From Antennarius striatus (taxonomy: Eukaryota; Chordata; Actinopteri; Lophiiformes; Antennariidae): DNA of 64,000 nucleotides. Location of the stretch: NCBI RefSeq assembly GCF_040054535.1, contig NC_090784.1, positions 14,612,001-14,676,000 of the forward strand, read 5' to 3'. Position 1 is the first letter of the stretch, and each line of letters begins with the position of its first letter. The notes beneath the pieces were generated by a model. That model searched no databases. It saw nothing but the letters and a program-made list of their open reading frames with translations, and had not been told where the DNA came from. The translations under genes were made by a program, and so were the position numbers. Positions 1 to 25,985 of the stretch are shown here, piece after piece.

Positions 1-253
1 GAAACCGTTCCCTGTGGGAGAAAAGTAGGGGAGAGTTCTGATGGTATTACAAACGCACACCAACAACAGGGAAGTGAGCAGAAAACCATAGAATGTAGAA
101 AACAGGAAAAATGCAGAGAATCTTGTGAGAGCATTGAAAGAGAAAACAGGATCTGTGTTTACTGTGTGACCTTTGGAGAGCCTGCCATCAGTGAACTCAC
201 TGGAAGTACCCCACCTCAGTCTTAATATACCCTCGTCTCCTGTCTCCCTGCAG

Positions 254-4043
<3,790 letters not shown>

Positions 4044-5947
4044 CCACGCTCCGACACACACACAAGCACACACTCTCACACGCAGCGGCCCGGAGAAAGC
4101 GGTCAACGAAACAGACAGAGTTTATCCAAATGGAGCACCGGGAAAGGAAAGACTTCCCACAAGGGGATTTGGGAAGAGCGGAGGACTGAGTGGAAGGTAC
4201 TACCTCTGCCAGCGATCAACGGGTGGAGCATGGTGGACCCAGCTCACAGCAAGACGCCACAAAAGACTCCCTCCAGGAGACAGTGGCTGTTGTTTTACGT
4301 TAATTTTGTTGTTTTCCTAAAGAGATTTAATCCATGTGGAGTAACTCATCCCTGGCCGTGGATGTGAGACTAGCTTCTGGAGTCCAAATTCTGCACTCAC
4401 AGCTTTCCTGGACGAAGAAGTCCAAACCTGAAATTATCACTTAACATTTACCAACTGCCTCTTATGAGAGCGTGTGTGCACTCATCATTTGTGTGTGTGT
4501 GTGTGTGCGTGTGTGTGTGCGTGCGTGCGTGCGTGCGTGTGTGTGTGTAGGCTGAGATGAACGTATACTTTGAGAGGAAAACTAAATTCCTTTTTTAATT
4601 TAATTTTTTTTAATGGATTATAAAAAGAACGCTCCAGTGAACTCTGATGAAGAAGCGTGTGTGTGTGTGTGTGTGCGTGCTTGTGTGCGTGTGTATGTGT
4701 GTTTGTGTTTTTGTTTCTATGTTTGTGTGTGTCTTTTATGTGTCATGTATGCTTGTGTCAAAGCCCCTCCTACCACCTCACAGAAATGTCTCCCTCTGGT
4801 GTTACTCCTCGGCATCACACCTTTCAGTTTTGCTCTTCTTCACTGAGGGATTTCCCAGGGACGGCACATTTAAACCCCATATGGACTGATCATGAGGCCT
4901 GCAGAGATCTAGATATATGGTGTTTATAATATCCTGAGGTTTGTATGTCCAGTTTTTACATACTTCTGTCTGTTTCTAGTCCTGTCAGAGTGCCACAGAG
5001 CAGCAGCCCTTATCTCTCTGTCTCTGTTGTATTTAAAGAAGTTTAACACAGAGCTAACACACACACACACACAGATACACAGAGGACGCATATTTTACTG
5101 ATACTGCCTCTCTCATAAAGCATGTCATAGACACACTCATCCTATATACATGTAGGGAAAAGGCTACGCTGGTCTTGATTCTTAAATCCGTTTCCTCATA
5201 TCCTCTTGACCTCTTAAAGAAACACTCCAAGGACTTCTTTGTGTGTCGATGGATGCATCATGTGTGAGTGTGCTGTACTAATCCCGGTCCATCAGCTCCC
5301 TCCTCACTGGAACAAACTGTTCTCCCATTCCCTTCCTGTTAGACAGCCAGAGCCTGTAGCGCAGACTGACAGCAGATCAGCATATAAAAGGGGGGAAAGA
5401 TGCTTTTATTTTCTAAACTCGGTCTCAGCTCTCTGCTTAAGACATTTATCTACATTAGAAAAGGGACGTCAGGACCTGTCAGGAGACTTAATCAGGGACA
5501 GAGTCATTACAGAAAGCTGAACAAAGTGAATAATTGAGGATCAGGAAGAGTGTAGCAGCAGCAGACATATCTTAATCCGTAGCTTCATATCTCACTTTGC
5601 CAGCTCACCTGCAGGATTTCATGCTGGTATCTCAGCGAGCCAATTCCACATCATTGTGTCATTCTCATTTCAACCACTATCATGATCATCATCATGTCAT
5701 TGTCTTCTTCGCAGCCGTGTGTCAGGAGAGACAATGTCATTAGGTTTGTAACCATTTCAGCTTCCTCCAGTGGAGGAGGGGTTTACGCATCAGACACATC
5801 ACAGATTCATCTTTTGAACGTGGCAGTAAAGCGTGGGGGGGGGGTGTCCTTGACTGATTACATGCCTGAATGACTTTGTGATGAAGAGAGGGAACGATTC
5901 TTCTGATTTTGGGAAGGCTTCTACACTGAGCTGATCCAAATGTAGAA

Positions 5948-5953
5948 AATAAA
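5948..5953 (+). terminator. Possible galnt1 polyadenylation signal (AATAAA)
   Basis: AATAAA about 1.9 kb after the galnt1 stop, on the coding strand. No gene intervenes and GALNT1 transcripts typically have long 3' UTRs. Other A-rich sites exist, so this is only a candidate. Confidence 0.25.
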
Positions 5954-8028
5954 GGAGGAAGAGTTTACAGAACACTGCATGAATGGATTTCTGCCTTTTT
6001 TTTCCTGCACATTTCTGCACATGTTTCACACGTGGGTTGATTTTCAGTCAAATCCCATTCCAGAATTTTAAAACAGCACATCAGTCAATATTTTTATACA
6101 AATAAGCCTTATTAAAGTTGAAAAACCAGCAGTTGGCTGTTCCCCACAGAACAATCCCGTGTGGGGTTATGATGGAGACAGTGATGTTTTGTGTAACCAA
6201 ATATCTGAGTCATGACTCAATCTGTTCCTCTCTCCAAAGATTTAATTTCATTTTTTTAGGTTTTCTGTCTGTATTTGTTGACACTGCTACATTTCTGCAT
6301 GCATTATCCCAGCAGAAAACTGAATCTGGCAGCCTGCTTGCACGCTGTTATCCCTCAGAGAACGGAACAAGAAGAAGCCATTTGAAAAGAACTTCACAGG
6401 AATTTGGTTTTCAGCAGACAGAGGAGAAATCAGGCCGAGTGTCATCTCCACCACATGGTTGTCATGTTTGAAATGTGAATGATGAGGCTCCCGTGGGTGT
6501 TAACCATGGTGATGTTTCATGTCCCCTACAGGACTGTAGAATCCAGACTCCCCCGTCTTCTTGATAAACATGACAGTGTAGTGAAGGCTTGTATGTCTCG
6601 TAGAGAGGGGATTATGTTACTCCTTGACTTGATGTGTTCAAATCGTTCGGATTAGACTAATGATGGAGACAACAGCGTTTTATCTTTAGTTATCATTTGT
6701 TTTCTCGATGCATCATCCATTTGATTAATAAGTTATTTGAATCTTACTGCAGCGTCTCATTGCACATTCCCTTTTAGCTAAAAAAAAAAAAAAGATGAAT
6801 CAGACTCTCTGAGATGACTGGCTCTCACAGACTCAGTAGATATTCTTTAGGGCGAGATTCTCAATTAAGATTAATTTATCCTGTACACCCAAGAGAAGTC
6901 TGCAAGGAGACGTCTCACTCTTTTTCCTCCAGTAAATTAAGTTGCCAAGGAGAGACATAGCTTTGAGAGCTGGGGAGGATGACGCTGAAGGAAACCAGAC
7001 TGCAGCCCAGGGCCATGGAAACACACTTGAATTTGGTTCACAGGAATAAAAGTAGTTTAATAAGATGGTATAGTATTTTATAGATGTGTGTTTGTGACGC
7101 CACCTTTAAATTTATTGGTAAGACATTTAGTCTGGTTGAATGTTTTCTGTTAACTGACATGAAACCAAAAAGCAAGAAAAGGAAATGACAGATTATAACA
7201 AAAAACAGCTCTTATTACTTTATAATATACATCTAGTATTACAGTACTGATAATATTTTATAACAGGAATCAAGATATTATTTCAGGGTGTTTTACTACA
7301 TGAACAGATTGAATATAATCCTTATCTGGATTTTTTTCTGAACGTTAGATCCAGATTTTCTAATCCGTTCACCTGAACCTGAACCAGCAGCAGCTGAATG
7401 TAAAGCAGACTCTGGTGGTGAAATCTGCTTTTTGTGATATCTGATTTTTGTAGACAAAATGTCCACGTCATCTGGAAGCCAACAGATCAATACAGCTGGC
7501 AGATTGGATAACCTCTGATCAAAATCCAAACATTTCGTGATGGTAATGCAGGTCATTCAAGAAACCTCTAAGATCAGGTTTTTGTACCTAAATTTTTAAG
7601 ATCATAAACTTCCTTTACTGGATGTGACAGACTAATTGAAACTTACTGCTTGTTGTTGGTCTGAACATCACTTATGCCTGCTGATTGTTTCAGTGGAGGC
7701 TTCATCGGAAAGGTGAGAAATTATTCATTCCATCTGTTGGAAGCCTCGAATACACATCGACAATCTGTAAAGCCTTCACAGAACAGATGAGAGCGTCTGA
7801 CTCAAATCCCACAAACACTGAAAAAAGTTTGAACTGTGATGCAGAAAGGGAAGCTTGTGGACTTTGTTTCCCAGATCACCAGTATCCAACCTGCTCCCCA
7901 GACTAAGACAGTGAAATTTCTCTTATGACAAAACTCTTATCTACTGCACTTCATTTGAAAAGAGAATATTAACTTTCTACTCCTTTATAACTATTATATT
8001 TTTATATATTATTATATATTATCATAAC

Positions 8029-8030
<2 letters not shown>

Positions 8031-8067
<37 letters not shown>
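8031..8067. repeat. (ATT)n microsatellite
   Basis: Trinucleotide run of about 12 units, about 100 bp upstream of the recognisable LINE remnant. Confidence 0.9.
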
Positions 8068-8070
<3 letters not shown>

Positions 8071-8159
8071 ACAATAGATGGTGTCATCCGGGACATGTGA
8101 CAGTGAAATCGACACTGTAACCGTGATCTGGAGCTAACATCTGTTAGCATCAGACCCTG

Positions 8160-9175
8160 CTACCTGGCGCGTGAATTTCCACACGTCATTGTCCTGGGTC
8201 CACCCTCTACACATCGGACTTCAAGCACAACTCGGATACCTGCCACATGCAGAAGTACTCCGATGACACTGCAATAGTGGCATGTGTCCGGGGGGGTGAT
8301 GAGGGGGGGTACAGGGCATTGGTGGCTGACTTCGTGGAGTGGTGCCAACAGAACCAGCTCCAGCTCAACGTCTCCAAGACAAAGGAGATGGTTCTGGATT
8401 TGCACCCCCCTCTCCACAGCCGGTGATCATCAAATGCAGTGAGGTGGAGGTGGTAGAAAACTATAAGTACCTGGGACTGCAGCTAGACAGCAGACTGGAC
8501 TGGTCACTCAACTCCAACTGTGTGTACAAGAAGGGGCAGAGCAGGATGTGCTTCCTAAGGAGGCTGGCCTCCTTCAACATCTGTCCTAAGCTCCTTCTCA
8601 TGTTCTATCAGTCCGCAGTTTCTAGTGTGCTGTCAAATGCCAATGTGTGTTGGGGTGGGGGGGCCAGGAAAAGAGATATGGACCGTCTGAACAGACTCAT
8701 CCGCAATGGTCGGGCTGAGCCTGGACTCTGTGGAGACGCTTCTGGAGAGCAGGACCATGTCTAAGTCAGAGCTATCATGAACAACACCAGCCACCCCCTA
8801 CACACCACCTTCTCCCAGCAGAGGAGCACCTTCAGCGGCAGACTGCTGTCACACAGCGCCTCCACAGAGAGGCTGAGGTCCTCCTTCGTGACCCGTGCCA
8901 TCAGGGGGAGCGATGACTCTCTCAGGAGGAGTGGGGGGGAAGTGGCGAGGTCAGCACGGGGTTGAATGGATTTTATTTAATTTCATACTGTTTATATTTT
9001 AGTTATAGTTTAATATATGTCCTGTTAATGCTACATGTGTCTGATAGTGTAGTGTATGTCTTGTGGTATGTCCTGTGACGTCAGTGGGGGTTTTTTCCTG
9101 GTTTTCCCCCAGCATTTATTCATTATGTAATTCCTGAGCAGTGGATATGTACAATTTCCTCCGGGATTAATAAAG

Positions 9176-9222
<47 letters not shown>

Positions 9223-9223
9223 A
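8160..9223 (+). mobile_element. Truncated L2/CR1-type non-LTR retrotransposon (LINE), frameshifted
   Basis: 5'-truncated LINE keeping only the end of the reverse transcriptase. A frame near 8215-8400 gives TLYTSDFKHNS then QKYSDDTAIVA, where YSDD is the RT active-site motif, followed by WCQQNQLQLNVSKTKEM. A shift near 8400-8415 moves the frame to VVENYKYLGLQLDSRLDWS and CFLRRLASFNICPKLLLMFYQS. A second shift near 8705-8760 precedes NNTSHPLHTTFSQQRSTF. After the coding remnant comes a short 3' UTR ending GGGATTAATAAAGTAT and a CTAT microsatellite, the usual 3' terminus of fish L2-like elements. It is dead: no endonuclease and at least two frameshifts. The family name is by recognition of the RT tail; CR1 or Rex-type relatives are possible. 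Confidence 0.8.
9173..9223 (+). repeat. (CTAT)n LINE tail microsatellite
   Basis: About 12 tetranucleotide units following GGGATTAATAAAGTAT; it forms the 3' tail of the LINE. Confidence 0.9.
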
Positions 9224-10019
9224 GATCATCTTTAAAACAGAATTCAGACAAAACCCAAACAACTGAGGAGACATCTCATAAAGTGAGGACTGTTTAAATC
9301 ACATTTATTGTGTCAGTGCATTTCAAGTAATAAAACCGAACCAAGGTAATTCTACAGTAATGTAGTTAAACAACATTGTTGTTCCAATAAACAGAACGGC
9401 CCTCCAGCTAACACTGTAGCCACATATAGTAAATGTGTCACATACAGTAAACATGTAGCACTTGTTTATTAAAGCTTCAGGTGATGTAAACTAGGTCATA
9501 CTCTCTATAAAGAAAAGTGTTCCAGACATAGTCTAAGAAAGCAGATGAAGGGAATGAAAATATGGATAGTAGATTTGAGGAGTGAGGTTAAAAATGAAAT
9601 ATGACTTGATATTTACTAAACCTGGAAGATCACACAAGAATATTTGTCCATATCAATGTTTCCTGAGCATAAACATACTTTAATGGTATGAGCTAAGGAG
9701 GATGCATGCATGTAAATGTGCACTCAAAAAGATGAAGGGAAACGTAAATAATTAAAAATGCAAGAACAGAATCTCTTAGAAACTCCCAGAAAGCAGGACG
9801 TCTGTCCAACTAAAGCAGTCTTCATCACTCGAAACCAGCAGATCTTTTTGAAGAAGATGCTTTCTCTCATTCAACTGTGCTGATATCAGAATAGTCAGGA
9901 TGAAGCCCAGCCTGGGCGAGCGAGGCTGTCAGACCAGAATTCTAGTGTTGTAACTCACTAAAACGTGAATGACTGAATAAAGTAAACTAAGTCTTGTTCA
10001 TCTTAGAACAAACAAACTT
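9224..10019. other. Spacer, probable tmem245 3' UTR side
   Basis: No coding signal seen. TTTATT at 9304-9309 would read AATAAA on the minus strand and could end a long (about 1.7 kb) tmem245 3' UTR, but this is speculative. Confidence 0.35.
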
Positions 10020-10560
10020 TCACCACAAACTGACTGGAGCCTCCATGAGGAGAGAGGTAGGAAGTACAACAATTCCACAAGATACGAACATCTGACTTAT
10101 GAGCAGTGGGATGTTCGTATCTCCGGGAATATCCGAATGTAGTTCCCCTTTCTGCCACAACTCCCCCTGAGCAGCAAAGCTCCGTGTATGCATCACCAAC
10201 ACTCATCGTCTCCCCCAGTTCGTTCCTGCAATTATAGATTGAAACTTAATATGCTGGCAGTGCCAAACTTATGAACACAATAGGTTCCGAGAGGCTGCTT
10301 GTAAGCTGAATTGTTCAAGTCATTATATATTCAATTTAAGTCTATAATTGCAAGAATAGACGAGGGAGATGGGTTTAGATTTCCCCCATGGAGATCAATG
10401 AAGTTGATACTTCTTCTAGAGATGCAGGTATGGAGAGGTGCTGCTCAGTGGGGTTGTGGCAGAAAGGAGAACTACGTATAACAACTCATGAACAAAGCAG
10501 CTTACGAACAGCCTCTTTGAATCTATTGTGTTTGTAAGTCGGGCCCTCTGCATAAATATT
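10020..10560. repeat. Dispersed element with inverted, permuted arms
   Basis: The left part (10030-10305) is repeated in inverted orientation in the right part (10310-10560). TCTATAATTGCAGGAA read on the minus strand near 10230 matches TCTATAATTGCAAGAA on the plus strand near 10341. GTTGTGGCAGAAAGG occurs near 10160 (minus) and 10454 (plus). A block near 10266-10305 is the reverse complement of one near 10500-10545. The arm order is permuted (A-B against B-A), so it is not a simple hairpin. No coding capacity is seen. It lies in the presumed tmem245 3' UTR. Confidence 0.55.
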
Positions 10561-10980
10561 GCAGGAAGGAAATAAAGGGCTCTAGATATAAAACGCATGG
10601 TCTCACATGTCACTACAAGTTCATATTTAAATGGTGCAAAATCAATTCAGGCACTATGTCTTGAGAAATGGTGCAATTTGTTGTCGATATGCAGCTGGCT
10701 GTGAGCCCGGTGTGTCGATGTCGGTCCGTGTTTTGGATCAGGAATCTCACATCTGTAATGTCAGGGTCTTCAGCAGCTGCAGCCATTTTGCTTGGAGAAA
10801 CAGTTCTGGTAAGCAGATGGCATTGTGGGTAATCATCCATTGCACCACCACTTCTTTTTGGTTCTGGGAGGACAACTTGTTCCAAGCTAGCGGACGCAAG
10901 GAGAAGCCTCAGGGAGGGGAGTGCTTCCCCCTCCCAGGAATGAGCCAATAGAAAGCCAGGTGACACACACACCTTTGCTC

Positions 10981-21050
<10,070 letters not shown>

Positions 21051-21145
21051 GTTCGTCGGTTCCGCTGCCCGCCTACAGCGCGAGGGAGGAAAACTCGTGA
21101 CGTAATGCCAACGAAATGACCACGGGCACTATGGGCAATGTAGTG
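21051..21145 (-). promoter_or_regulatory. tmem245 promoter-proximal region
   Basis: CG-bearing stretch immediately upstream of the ATG. It has a CRE-like TGACGTAA near 21098 and, read on the minus strand, ACTACATTGCCCATAGTGCC, which resembles the ZNF143/STAF element (ACTACAATTCCC-type), then a GC-box-like GGGCGGGA. The pentanucleotide array begins right behind it. Confidence 0.45.
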
Positions 21146-21156
21146 TGGGCGGGAAC

Positions 21157-21340
21157 AGACTTTTCTTTTCTTTTCTTTTCTTTTCTTTTCTTTTCTTTTC
21201 TTTTCTTTTCTTTTCTTTTCTTTTCTTTACTTTTCTTTTCTTTTTTATTTTATTTTATTTTATTTTATTTTATTTTATTTCTTTTCATAAAAATAACATT
21301 TTGTTTCGTATCACCTTACATTATTATTATTATTATTATT

Positions 21341-21371
<31 letters not shown>

Positions 21372-21445
21372 ATGATAATAATAATAATAATAATAATATA
21401 TTATTATTATTATTAATAATAATAATAATAAAAATAATAATAATA
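21157..21445. repeat. Compound simple-repeat block (TTTTC)n-(TTTTA)n-(ATT)n-(GTT)n-(AAT)n
   Basis: About 16 TTTTC units with one interruption, then about 8 TTTTA units to 21280. After a short unique stretch come ATT, GTT, GAT/AAT and ATT arrays to 21445. The ATT and AAT parts are mutually complementary. Confidence 0.9.
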
Positions 21446-23742
21446 GGCTTAAAAACCTATTGCTTTTTTAAACCGATTTACAGATGAAACAATGATTTTG
21501 TCTGACTAATCCTGAAATGACTTAGTCTTTTCAGACTGTGCGTGTTCAGTTCCTGGTGGACAATGACGTCACAGTTCAACAGTTCATCAGCCTGGACGTG
21601 TGGGGTTGACTCAGGTTGTGTCAGTGTCAACATCCTCTAGAGAGCAGCGACTCACCCTCCCCACAGAGGGATTTTACTACCAGTTGTTAGTTAAACAGTA
21701 ATTATTGATGCTGTAAAACAAGCCCATTTGTCATCTGACAAATTCATTGGTGTTTTTTTAGTTGTTTTGTTGTGTCTCTTTGAATTTGTTACTGATTAAA
21801 GTCAGATAATCATATAAAGTACATGAGTTACTAAATAGAGACAGTTATTTTTCTGTTATAGCACCATCTGAGGACACATTTCTAAGTTTATCAAGTAGAC
21901 TATTTAAATTGATTAGGATTTCATGAAGTACCTAGGTGCCTCTCAGTGGTGGAAAAACTTTGGCAGCAGAAGAACTGATAAAATTCTATTATCACATTGT
22001 TTTTTTAACTGTTTAACTAAGAGTATGTGACTGAAACACTCATTAAAATAACTGCTTGCAGATCATTTAATCTACTAGGATTAGAATACTAACATGACAA
22101 AACATCTGTTTTAACCACAACAACACACATTTTCATGAAAGGGTATAGTAGCATTAAAAAAAATGTGTCCTGAGAAGTCAGTGTTACGCCTTTTAAAACA
22201 AGTGTGAAATACAGTGCATTAAATGTTATTTTTGTTTGATCATACATTTAAAAGATTTTCCCGGAGGAGAGATCGACATGTAAATGTTTTTTTTTTTAAT
22301 GGATTAGATGGATTCGATGGATTTCCAAAAAAAAAAAGAAAAAGAATTTTGTTGTTGGAGGAGTCCCTGATCATTAGAACTAAAGAATTTTTTCAGACAT
22401 GACTTCTACCAAAAAATCTTGAAAAATAATAAAATAAAATACACATACCATAGTAAAACAATTCTAACATGTGTGCAATCAAAAAAACTACATAAATAAT
22501 TGTAATTGTTTTTTATTACAGAAAAAAATCATTTCCCATCTCAATACATATTCTTGGCTGACCATCAGTAATTGCACAGTATGGTCTTTGTTTCATTCTT
22601 TAAAAGGTTAATTGTGATTAACTGAGTAGGAGATACTTTGAAATATATAAAACAAGCTAAAAAAAATCACAACAAATCACAAGAGAAAATAAATTTAATC
22701 CTACTTCAAACTTCAGTTTGCTACGGTTCTATGTGTTATTGCTTACTTCAGACTACAGTAAGTCAATCAAGTCTCTCCTTTTCCCTGTTCAATTGTGGCA
22801 CTGTGCAACAGCCTTGAAAAACAATCCCAACAACCATTGTGGTCAAGAAAAAAGGAAAAAAATGGAAGTAAAAAAAAAGCCGGTTTAGCCAAATGTTTCT
22901 TAGTTTAACATCGTTTTTATACAGGTGTAGGCATGATGGAAGCTGGTGAAACAGGGTATTCCAGATGTCCATCTCCCCTGCAACACAGAATATTCCAAGA
23001 CTTCCAGGTCAGGGGGAAAGGCATCCACTGAAGCAAATCGGACATCAAGTTAGGACACCTTCCTGAAAGCTCCCATCAGAGGTTTTCCAGGCATGTCCAC
23101 TGTAATTAGACCCCAGAGTGGATGCAAAAATGACTCGAGTCCCTTCAAACCCTACATTCCATAGCTCATGAAAATATGCATATTCATATGTCATGTGCAT
23201 ATGAGTATGTTTGAAGTCAGAATCTGTAGTTGGGAACAGTATGAGTCACTGAACGAAGAGCTAATTTAATTTTGGTTTGTCAAAAGAGCCGGAAGACTAT
23301 GTCCAAACAAACAAGTTGCTTCCTCTGTTTGCAGAAAGCCTTTAAGCTTCATCCAGGATCAACAGGAAGTGCTGTTTTCTCATTCCAAAGGAACAGTGGG
23401 ATTTGTAACCATTCCCAGATTTCCTGGTGCATGCAGTATTCAAATATATGTTGTATTTAGTCTCTACAAAGTATAGTCCTCACATTTTAAATACTTACAA
23501 GTTAATAAGAATACAGAAAATAAATTACATTTTGTACTATAACATTACTCTCTTATCAGATGTTTACTTTTGTACTGACACCAGTACTACAGCATAGGTT
23601 TAATATTTTGTCAAGGCCCTGTGTGAGCTCAGAGTAAAGATTTAAATATCTATTCTTTATTGTATTGATATATCTAATACGGTGTCTGTTTGTACAAAGC
23701 AAACACTTGATTGTGGCTTAAGAAAAAAAATTGCAACTCATT
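21446..23742. other. Spacer between tmem245 and frrs1l
   Basis: No gene recognised. The sequence is AT-rich with several homopolymer A/T runs (22283-22340, 22855-22880). Near 23170-23210 there is a cluster of ATGCATAT/CATATG-like motifs reminiscent of POU-factor sites. Confidence 0.6.
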
Positions 23743-23748
23743 TTTATT
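23743..23748 (-). terminator. frrs1l: frrs1l polyadenylation signal candidate
   Basis: TTTATT on the plus strand reads AATAAA on the minus strand, about 60 bases beyond the frrs1l stop. The 3' UTR could be longer. Confidence 0.35.
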
Positions 23749-23807
23749 GCTGTTTCATCTTCACTCCTCTGGTTTTCCTTGTGTCATGTACTACACTGGA
23801 TGCTTTA

Positions 23808-25985
23808 TTATGGTGTTCCCATTAGTAAATAGAAAGTGAGAGCTACAATGAGCAGTAAGCAGAGAGGGGAGTTGAAGGTCTGGTAGGCTGTAGAGGGCAT
23901 GAAGATGTCCTCGTACTTGTAGATACTGATCATGTGATCACTGACTGGCGGATTGTCGATGTCATGCCTCGTGATGGAGCCTGTTGGAAAATATAAGACA
24001 AAAAAAGACGCCATGAAAGACCAAAAAAGAGGAAGGAGACTTTATGCTCAGGCTTTATCAATCACCTTGTATAGCAGGTCCCCATGCAAACAGGTAATAC
24101 CATGACAGATGCAAGTCCACAAGGGTTTCTTCTCTGGGGACGTACAAAGGCCGTTTGAAACGACAGGTTACCCGGTTGTTCTCAAAAATGCCCTCTTCGT
24201 CTCGAGCAGGGTTCCTCTTTATTTCCTTTGCCCACTGGCCAACATTGTAGAAGTGATGAATCCGCACACGTCCATTATCATCATGAACGCAGCCCATAAC
24301 GTCATCTCCTCCCTGATGACATACAGAGGAGTAAAGTCCTTTTTTTCACTGTGATATTAAGTTCTTGAAAAAAGATATTGACGAAAAAGATATTGACGAA
24401 GATATTTGGTGGAGTAACAAATGAACGGACGAATGAACGGACGAATGAACGGACGAAGGAACGGACAAACACACGAACACTGAAAATTACAATACATCAC
24501 CGCTTTGAAGCAGGATGTAATAACTAACAAACAGTGATTCATTTTAATGTCAGCTCAAAGCTCATTCTTTTGAGAAGCATCGACAATTTTTTGAAAGGCT
24601 GTGAATTGATAGCTTAAAACTATCAAATAATACAACTTCATAGGGACAAGCATGGAAAATAGAGAATAAATAATAGACCTTGTTTAATTGTCCATCCTCA
24701 GTCATGACACTAAATATTTGATTGTATTTATAATGTCTGTAAATGCTGCCTGGCAAAATAGTTCCACAAATGAGTTTTTTAAAATTCTTCAAGAACACAT
24801 ATATTGTGAAATAATGAATAAAGTATCTTTTACATCCTTTTAATAATTATATGTAGTGAAAATGTAACATTTCTGCGTTAACTCTTTTGTCTTAAGACCC
24901 TCACCACAGTTTATAGCTCAGTATAAACACCAACTCTGACCAGTTCGACAAAGACAAATTTTTCCTTCTCATATTATTACATGTGAAAGATTACTAAGTG
25001 CTTCCATTTATCTTCATACATATTCTGAAAGAAGTGTTTGATATTCATATAATTCAGGTGTCAACAGTCAAAGAGCTGCTCACCATCTTCTTGTCAGAGG
25101 AGAAGCCTACTGCAACCCAGCCGTCTGTATCTGAGCTCATCTCGTACTCCACATCCGTCCCAATGCGACGATAACTCAGGAAGTAATCACATGTCTCTGC
25201 GTCACAACCTGGCTTCCCATACCTGTTCACATGATAAGTAAATAGATAGGTTAAAAACATTCATAATACAGTAATCTAGATTTCAATAATGCCTAAAATA
25301 AAATGGCCTGGGGCAATGCAGATGTTTGGTTGCTTCGTTGCTGGCACAATAATAATTCTAACTCTAACCTTATGCATCCTTTGGATATTCCACAGTCGCT
25401 GACCTTGATCCTGGCAAAAGGGTCCACTGGTGGAGCTGTGGGAAAGGGATATCCTGCAAGATGCAAAAACAGCAGGTGTCTGTTGGATCCAGACAAAAAT
25501 AACCAATGTTCTCAAGACCACTACAGGCCCGACATCTGGGGAGGCAATCCGCAGTGTGTGTGTGTGTGTGGGGGGGGGGGGGCAGCTACCACGGGGAGCT
25601 GGCCTGGGTGCTGAAAGGCGTTCTAAGGGGGACCTGGGCTGCCTTCCACATACATGATCCACTCATGTTCAGGTTCTGACCATTGGTTCTGATTGGTTTT
25701 CATGCTTAATCTTCAGCTGTTCCAAGTTTGTTTGTTGCCTAAAAGCCGAACGAAAATCCACACGTCATTACCACAAACTATGAGACCCTTACCGTCATCG
25801 GACAGGTACTTGGACTCCAGGAACTCGGAGGCGAACGTGCTGTAGGAGTCCTTGTGCGGCTCTTGGTGCCCCGGCTCTCCGTGCTCTCCATGTCCGGACC
25901 GGAGCGCTCCTTCATCGGTGGGGCTCGGCGCGACCCCCCACCATCCGCAGTGGATCACAAGCACCAACACCCGCAGGGGAATCAT
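23808..25985 (-). CDS. frrs1l: Ferric-chelate reductase 1-like protein, DOMON-domain AMPA-receptor factor
   Basis: FRRS1L is an ER protein of neurons needed for assembly and delivery of AMPA-type glutamate receptors. Exons in transcript order: 25793-25985, 25369-25453, 25084-25222, 24066-24312, 23808-23980; they sum to 837 bases (278 residues plus stop) with all junction phases matching. The start [18 protein letters not shown] is a plausible signal peptide. Next come [16 protein letters not shown] and [15 protein letters not shown], then a DOMON domain (about residues 95-220) with [16 protein letters not shown] and [20 protein letters not shown]. After that comes [13 protein letters not shown] and a C-terminal hydrophobic tail [14 protein letters not shown]. 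No cytochrome b561 domain follows, as in FRRS1L and unlike FRRS1. Close to human throughout; it is next to tmem245, as in human 9q31. Confidence 0.95.
24395..24523 (+). repeat. Dispersed repeat copy A with GGACGAATGAAC minisatellite core
   Basis: Begins GAAGATATTTGGTGGA, continues into a tandem GGACGAATGAAC core and ends ATTACAATACATCACCGC...GATGTAATAA. The same flanks in the same order and orientation occur at 57690-57818 with a different tandem core. It lies in an frrs1l intron. Confidence 0.65.

Larger units (their letters stand above)
4044..8159. other. galnt1 3' UTR and intergenic spacer
   Basis: I see no gene here. The first 1-2 kb is probably galnt1 3' UTR. It contains GT-rich simple repeats near 4491-4548 and 4657-4735, a short CA run near 5060, a G run near 5837 and an A run near 6780. 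An (ATT)n array lies at 8031-8067. The open frames present are low-complexity (VCVCV) or lack splice context and resemblance to a known protein. Confidence 0.6.

Noticed and set aside
8160-8965. Host gene in the 8.2-9.0 kb region
   Set aside because: The YSDD motif, RT-tail wording and CTAT tail identify it as a LINE remnant.
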